A program made the translations under genes and the position numbers. A model generated the notes under the pieces. That model was not told where the DNA came from. It saw only the letters and a list, made by a program, of their open reading frames with translations, and searched no databases. A DNA stretch of 64,000 nucleotides. It comes from Lates calcarifer (lineage: Eukaryota > Chordata > Actinopteri > Centropomidae). This document shows, one piece after another, positions 59,301 to 64,000 of the stretch (position 1 is its first letter; every line of letters starts with the position of its first letter). The DNA lies in assembly GCF_001640805.2 (NCBI RefSeq), contig NC_066835.1, positions 2,969,269 to 3,033,268 of the forward strand, given 5' to 3'.

Positions 59301-61472
59301 ACTCCAAACTTGTGGTTATGTTATGGTGTAACCTCACCACTTCCTCTTCACACTAATATAGGTCTCATAGGTGTAGATACTAATTCACATTCTCCACAGG
59401 ACTGTTTTTCACATCTTCACACATAGACATTCTGTTCACATTAGCTACATCTGTAAACTGGGTGTATTTGGTGAGGGAAGTCATTTTTAAATGCCTAAAT
59501 ATTTGATGGGTACATGTATGACCTTCTGTAAACCCACTGCTGTTAATGAGAAAAGTACAACACTTGACTCTCTTTTTGTCCCTCTTCCTATATTTTTGAT
59601 AATTGAGATTTGATTATTAATATTATTTTTTTATTAGTATTATTAATACTGTAATTTCAACTGTAAAATTTCCCACTCTGTACATATCTTTGATAAACAA
59701 ATATAATGGATTTTTTAAAATCAAAAAATGTTAAATTTTATTTATGTTAAAACATTATTATCAGATTTTTTTAATATTATTAAATATTTGATAAATATTT
59801 ATTATTAAATATAATAACAAATATTTATATTGGTATCAGCTTCAAAAATTCAGTATAGATCAGGAACTTATTGATTCATTACTTTCAAATATTAACGACC
59901 TGTAAAGTGAGACTTTGTGAAGAAACAACGCAGTCTTTCTTTTCAGAATTTAAACTCGAGTTAACTAAATGAGCACTTGATTGTTTTGCTGCTACAAATT
60001 TACTTGGTCTGGTATGACCAAGTACCATACTGGCACTGGTCATGTTAGCTAATGTTAGTTAACTCTAGATAGGTACAACTGACTTTACGACTAAAACTTT
60101 ATCGTATCCTCAGGTGAGGATCTTCACATCATGTGTGGTCCCATTTTTTCCCCCAAGCTGGATAAAAATGAGCCTTGCTAACTTACACATGTAGACTTCC
60201 AAGAAAAATCTGATAATCATTATTAGATTCTCTAGGAAGTCCACTGAAAGTGCACTTGAGGCCCCATGTGGACTAAATTTTGAATCTGGACAGCCCTCTG
60301 CACTCGCGGACTTCCCAGGAATGTGCCCATTACTTCACCAAAGTCTGCGAGTGCGGGAAAGTCCAGACATTTGGATTCAACCACGTTACCTCACCAGGAA
60401 ACATGTTTGTTGTTTCCTTCTGTGGTATCTTTCCACTTGCTCTCAGGCAGTTTGACTCATAATAATGTCTGTAAAGAGTCCACAAAGCAGTGTATCACTG
60501 TGCTCTGTGGTTGTTTCACTCAGCATCACTGCTGTCACAGGGACCTGGAGTACACCTGTACATTACTGCAGCAAGGCGGTAATGTAGCAAAATTTGCACA
60601 GTCTCACTCAGTTCAGGGATAAATGCAGTGCCTGGACCTCCAATCAATGCACAAACATGCTAAAAATCATTGATGTAATATCCAATATGTGCTTTATTGC
60701 ATTAGACTGAGGCGTTTTAACCTTCAGAGATAAAAATGTCTTTTGCTGCTGGTCAGTAACTCATAGCACTGCTCCAGAGCACAGCTTTTATAAGATGTTT
60801 TCTCAGCACTGAGGCCAAGTAATAGTTGAGTCATTGCTATTGATGTACAACATTAACAGTTGTTAATCATTTAAATCTGCTTCTCTAGCATCCTGTCTCT
60901 GCTGTATCCTGCTTAAGTTTCTGGTGTAGTGACTTGACTTCCCCAGAAGAACCATTCACATTTCATTTTGTATTGTGTTGCAGTCTGTGGATGAGGTTGG
61001 TCTGACCCATATCACTCCACATCCCACGCGGCTTCGGGGAGCCCACAACCTCCTGAGTCACCTCCCTCTGCACTCCCAGCAGCCAAGCAGGGCCCCGAGC
61101 CTTCTTATTCCCATTGGGGGGATTCACATGATTCAGCCCAGGTCCCCCCTCCCTCTCTACAGCCTGGTGTGCAGCCCTACAACAGCCACAGCTAACCCCA
61201 CGGGTGCAGGGACATCCTGGAGACCGAGCAACGCTTTGAAGGGGAGGTTCTCCCTGCTGCAGCGGCAAGATACTCTCAAAGAGATGTCGCCCAGCAGCCG
61301 AGCCAGCCCGACGGGCCCCGAGACATCAGGGGAGACGTCCCCCGACTCTCTGTCTCACAGAAAGAGTCGGGGATGCTTCAGCATTCCAGCAACATTCGAG
61401 TCCCAGGACAGAGGCGACGCACCCAGAGGAGAGCACAGACACACATGTTACGGAGAGGTGTGTTTACCCTGA
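49460..61472 (+). CDS. hivep3: HIVEP/Schnurri-family zinc-finger transcription factor, hivep3-like
   Basis: Six exons: 49460-53327, 53828-54000, 56384-56526, 56609-56683, 58076-58689, 60984-61472. Allowing one frame change in the giant exon they give about 1786 residues; human HIVEP3 is about 2400. HIVEPs are large nuclear factors binding kB-like enhancers and modulating NF-kB, TGF-beta/BMP and, for HIVEP3, bone-formation signals. Visible: ZAS-N finger pair (Cys139 to His187), CCHC finger (541-562), basic NLS PPKKKRLRL, many S/T-P-x-R/K motifs, and the terminal block SHLPLHSQ with LIPIGGIHMIQ. The terminal block, VIQHTSSFEK, EFQWPQRS and SSWCYLNYIKP-like blocks fit HIVEP3 better than HIVEP1/2. 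Oddities: frame change near 52.4-52.5 kb, degenerate ZAS-C, weakened acidic tract. Teleosts have hivep3a/b; I cannot say which this is. Confidence 0.93.
52395..52490 (+). other. hivep3: One-base frame change inside the giant exon
   Basis: The upstream frame stops at 52538-52540. The frame one base further is open from 52395 to past 53327 and carries the remaining HIVEP3 blocks. Around 52488-52530, YLPMSTGLKLEIP in the second frame matches the pattern of the mammalian protein, so the switch lies before that. A C5 tract at 52427-52431 is a natural indel site. No good GT donor and AG acceptor pair in the needed phase is visible. Confidence 0.7.
53451..53508 (+). repeat. Tandem duplication of a 28-30 base unit in hivep3 intron
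   Basis: 'ctgttattgtgtttaacaaa' with gttaag occurs twice head to tail with identical sequence, indicating a very recent duplication (or assembly artefact) just after the giant exon. Confidence 0.9.
53828..54000 (+). CDS. hivep3: hivep3-like exon between giant exon and ZAS-C
   Basis: Acceptor ttttcgagtgtag, donor GATCAGGG|gtgagt. Starts in phase 0 with VYNSQSYCRDREG, then a highly charged Glu/Lys stretch (REEVKEEQKEEEVQS) and KQPPEVWISDQG. The position and charge pattern correspond to the HIVEP3 segment that precedes the second finger pair. Leaves GG for the next exon. Confidence 0.88.
54455..54765. repeat. Dispersed teleost repeat copy, gattaatcgat type
   Basis: In the intron before ZAS-C. 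Contains 'atccatcacaagttcccacg', 'tgtcttgttttgtccagaat', 'caaatgtttggcatttctgt' and 'gactaagagattaatcaaca', in the order expected for this family. Confidence 0.7.
56384..56526 (+). CDS. hivep3: hivep3-like exon with degenerate ZAS-C fingers
   Basis: Acceptor ctacacctatag, donor CTACGG|gtaagg. Reads SNEKYGGGGGKCQCEDCG, aligning to the conserved SNEEYVYVRGRGRGKYVC start of the second finger pair. Where family finger 1 is C-x2-C-x12-H-x3-H, this exon has C-x2-C-x12-C-x2-C (GFHHNNTSVLQKCTDC): both His are Cys. Finger 2 starts with a single Cys (PPCNITFKATG) instead of C-x2-C. Exon boundaries and phases match the family, so it is the true homologous exon, but DNA binding in the usual C2H2 mode is not expected. 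Confidence 0.85.
56609..56683 (+). CDS. hivep3: hivep3-like exon completing ZAS-C finger 2
   Basis: Acceptor ccttttttatag, donor GATGAAG|gtatgc. Reads SLTEHLRSKPHGKETCC, corresponding to the family's NLTKHMKSKAHSKKC, with both finger-2 His retained, then YPDDTDE. One base carries over into the next exon. Confidence 0.88.
58076..58689 (+). CDS. hivep3: hivep3-like exon with HQFSDL motif and SP-rich region
   Basis: Acceptor ttcctgtcctag, donor AGACTG|gtgagt. Starts VCEDPSVHPDKQ, then DHQFSDL, the family's entry to the acidic tract. Here the tract is short and mixed (GHDEDNNTKDKNDRHEDN) instead of a long Asp/Glu run. Next come phosphorylation-prone Ser-Pro motifs (TPRREPSPPRSPSPRLTQSP) of the S/T-P-x-R/K type known from HIVEPs. 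Ends at a codon boundary. Confidence 0.9.
60281..60379. repeat. Foldback element, about 100 bp, in hivep3 last intron
   Basis: TGAATCTGGAC and GCACTCGCGGACTT on the left are mirrored by AAGTCTGCGAGTGC and GTCCAGACATTTGGATTCA on the right (one mismatch in the inner 14-base arm). The layout suggests a small non-autonomous DNA transposon or its end; similar sequence may continue left to about 60238. Confidence 0.6.
60984..61472 (+). CDS. hivep3: hivep3-like terminal exon with stop
   Basis: Acceptor tattgtgttgcag, phase 0 start SVDEVGLTHITPHPTRLRGA, then the diagnostic SHLPLHSQQPSRAPSLLIP and IGGIHMIQPRS, the block shared by HIVEP C-termini and closest to HIVEP3. A Ser/Thr-Pro-rich tail (RASPTGPETSGETSPDSL) follows and the frame ends GEVCLP-TGA. 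Confidence 0.95.
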   Translation, partial: SVDEVGLTHITPHPTRLRGAHNLLSHLPLHSQQPSRAPSLLIPIGGIHMIQPRSPLPLYSLVCSPTTATANPTGAGTSWRPSNALKGRFSLLQRQDTLKEMSPSSRASPTGPETSGETSPDSLSHRKSRGCFSIPATFESQDRGDAPRGEHRHTCYGEVCLP

Positions 61473-62325
61473 GACCACCCAAGGCCAAAAAAAGACTCCT
61501 CCCTCCCACACACAGCTCTGATATGAGGGAGAGTCTGAAGGGATAGTGCAAAAGACTGAAAACCAGAGTCTGCGTGTGAAAATCCGACACCACATTCTGG
61601 TTTAGACTTCGAGGACATGAGGCAAGAGCACTTGAGCACCGCTTTTGAATGACGCTATTATGTAATTATATGAATAATATATATAGACACTATGTTAGAT
61701 ATGCAGTATGTTTTGTAAATCTTTTTTTACCCTCTTGTTTGATGTCATCGGTGTTAATTTATTTATGTGCTATTATGCAAATTCTGTACTATATGCAAAA
61801 GCAGCTGGAATGAAAATAGACAAAGTTTTAGTCATTTTCCCTATTAACCCCTTTGACAGCTCTAATATACTATTGCTGTGTTAATGTACTGTATTACCAA
61901 AATGGATATAGAAAGGTACTACAAATATTTATTCACCCCAACCAGTATTTTGAAGTGCAATTTTACGTCAAGATTGTGGTTTGAAATGTCATTCTTAAAG
62001 GCTGTGATTATTCTTCTTATTATTTGTCAGGTTTTTTTGGTTGTTGTTGTTGTCGTCTTTGTTTGTGTTTGAAGAAGCAGGGTTACGATCACCTCCTTTT
62101 CTAAGATCATTAAGAAAAGAAGTTTCAGATCAAGACATTTGGAGTGCACTGACAAATGATTTGATATCCAGAGGAAACCTGTTTCACGTACATGGTAGCT
62201 ACGGTGCAGTTTTTTTCATAAACAGATACATGTATTTTTGTGTTGTTGCTTTTATAAATGATACAATCACTGTCATTTTCATGTTTACCATTAAACTTCT
62301 CATTTTTACAGATTTATATTAAAAC
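61473..62325 (+). terminator. hivep3: hivep3 3'UTR with ATTAAA signals
   Basis: After the TGA there is AT-rich sequence without exon signals. No AATAAA is evident, but ATTAAA variants occur at 62290-62295 and 62318-62323 beside a T-rich stretch, so cleavage is expected at roughly 62.31-62.35 kb. Confidence 0.55.
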
Positions 62326-62339
62326 TGTGGAGCGTGTGT

Positions 62340-64000
62340 GGTTTTTGACTGATGCATTTTACACAAGGTGCAGCCACATTTCAAACTGAGACATTACAGT
62401 ATGGAAATTGTGAGATTTGAATGTCCAACAAAATAGAATGGAGGTGAATGGGATTTGTTCAAAGCACTGAGAAATGACACTTAAATTCAACAGCAGTGTG
62501 TCTTTCAAGACATTATGTCCGTGTCTCACAAAGCAGGATTAGAGGGCTAGACTAGACAGCTACCTTTGGACTTGACCCTGGCTACTCAGTCTCGCAAAAA
62601 TAGCTCAAGTTAGCGCTGAGATCACTTGCCATGGTAACTAACACTGCAATGAAAAGTCTGTCTTGAATTAGCCTAAAAAACTGAATCAGGATTAAAATAA
62701 TTCAGAATGCGGAGTGAATTCAGGTTTATTTCATAATGTTGAAATACAGACCCAAGACATCTGTCACTGATCACATCTATTAACAGTGATGAGAACCAAC
62801 ATGTTAACAACAGAACTGCTGTTCACTTCCACAGAGCCCCATATACTACACATATCACATGAAAGAGTAAAGCAAGAGCTAACACAACCACCGTTTAAAG
62901 CCTGCTGTGAACCAGTGGTGAGTTTAGACTGATTGACATGAGTCTGACACAAGAGATGAACTCAACCAGGGTTCAGGTTCTGCATGTGATCTTTGTATAA
63001 TAAGTACAGAGAATTAATTGAGGTATTCATGTAGCTGTAAGATGCAACATACCTTCAAACAACAGGATCCTGGTCAGGTGATTTATTTTATAGGCAGAAT
63101 ATAATATTATCAGCATTTTGTGGAAACTAAAGTTCTGGTAACATAATAACTTCCATATGGTGGCATTACTGATTTTATAACCTCAGACTGGCTGTGCCTT
63201 GTCTGTCCCTCTCATTTTATTTAGATGATATTTAGGAGACAACCCATGGTGAAAATGTTTCTTGAGGCTACAACTGTCAGTTTTATATTAGCTTCATTTT
63301 AATTTCATTATATTTAAATTCATATATTTGACATATTTGACAAGATAAGACTGAGAGAGATCTGACCTCGGATTTTAATTACCCGGTAAGTGCTGTAGCT
63401 CTAGAATTACTTTCAGCTATTTCTGTTGCTGCTCTTTATATTCTAAAGTTGTGTTAGTGTTTGCTTAGTGTTTGTAATCTTTACAGTAATGCATCATTCC
63501 CTTTGACTGCTGCAATGAACAAATTTCCAATGGGAATCAATAATTTCATTGTGTTCTGGCTCTGCATATGATATTTGAAGCCCTGCCCTGGTCAGACGTC
63601 TAGATAAATTGCTAAAACTTAGAATTCAATTCAATTCCAGGTAGAGCAAATAATTTAGAAAACCCTCTATGTTGATGGATGTAGCACCACCCTGTGGCTG
63701 TGGTAAGCTCATGTTTAATATGGAGATATTGTTTCCAATCCTGAAAACAGTCTTTTTTATTTAAAACCCATTTCTTTTATTTTGTTATATTTATTGTCAT
63801 GTATTTTGTACATGTGATAACTGGCATTTGATCATCCTATTGTCCTCTGTGCTGCCATGATGGCAGCTCCTCTTTGTTCCCCAGCGCTGAAGATGGCCCA
63901 TGTAACCACTGGGTGGCAGGAGAAAGCAACTTAAATGTCCGTACAGTCTCAGGCTGCCTGACTGAAAATAATGACGTCATACATTGAAGGTACTGGACTT
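62340..64000. other. Downstream intergenic stretch
   Basis: No exon or recognisable repeat is supported. A full palindromic CRE-like TGACGTCA occurs at 63972-63979, near the window edge, in a slightly less AT-rich patch with ATGG-containing words (63.86-63.99 kb). Confidence 0.5.

Overview
This is a vertebrate nuclear window, almost certainly from a ray-finned fish and probably a percomorph teleost. Genes are split into many exons with GT-AG introns. The DNA is AT-rich and full of microsatellites. Several dispersed repeats resemble families I know from spiny-rayed fish: the 'gattaatcgat' type, the 'acttgagta' type, Tc1-like fossils and a LINE tail. Bacterial features (operons, RBS, CRISPR) do not apply.

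Layout. 1-9.8 kb: no supportable coding exon; it holds a LINE tail, repeats and stretches that look like conserved non-coding DNA. 9.9-10.35 kb: a CpG-rich promoter-like patch with a possible minus-strand splice donor. 13.8-21.35 kb (+): a complete ten-exon serinc2-like gene (459 aa), a multi-pass serine incorporator, with polyA signal near 21.99 kb and two Tc1-like fossils in its introns. 24.9-26 kb: CpG-rich patch with candidate 5' exons. 26-49.4 kb: mostly non-coding, with two further small candidate exons, microsatellites and a nested hairpin element. 49.46-61.47 kb (+): a HIVEP/Schnurri-family zinc-finger gene, best matching hivep3, with one giant exon and five smaller 3' exons. 61.5-62.3 kb: its 3'UTR. 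62.3-64 kb: nothing coding seen.

Main points of interest. In the hivep3-like gene the second zinc-finger pair (ZAS-C) is badly degenerated: both His ligands of finger 1 and the first Cys of finger 2 are lost. ZAS-N and the central CCHC finger are intact. The giant exon also needs a one-base frame change near 52.40-52.49 kb. Four upstream candidate exons are mutually phase-compatible and could encode an N-terminal extension or be 5'UTR. In serinc2, intron 3 is only 126 nt, a multiple of three, has no in-frame stop and has a weak donor, so its retention would add 42 residues. The two genes do not form a pathway. Serinc2 acts in membranes, and hivep3 is a nuclear transcription factor that happens to lie downstream.
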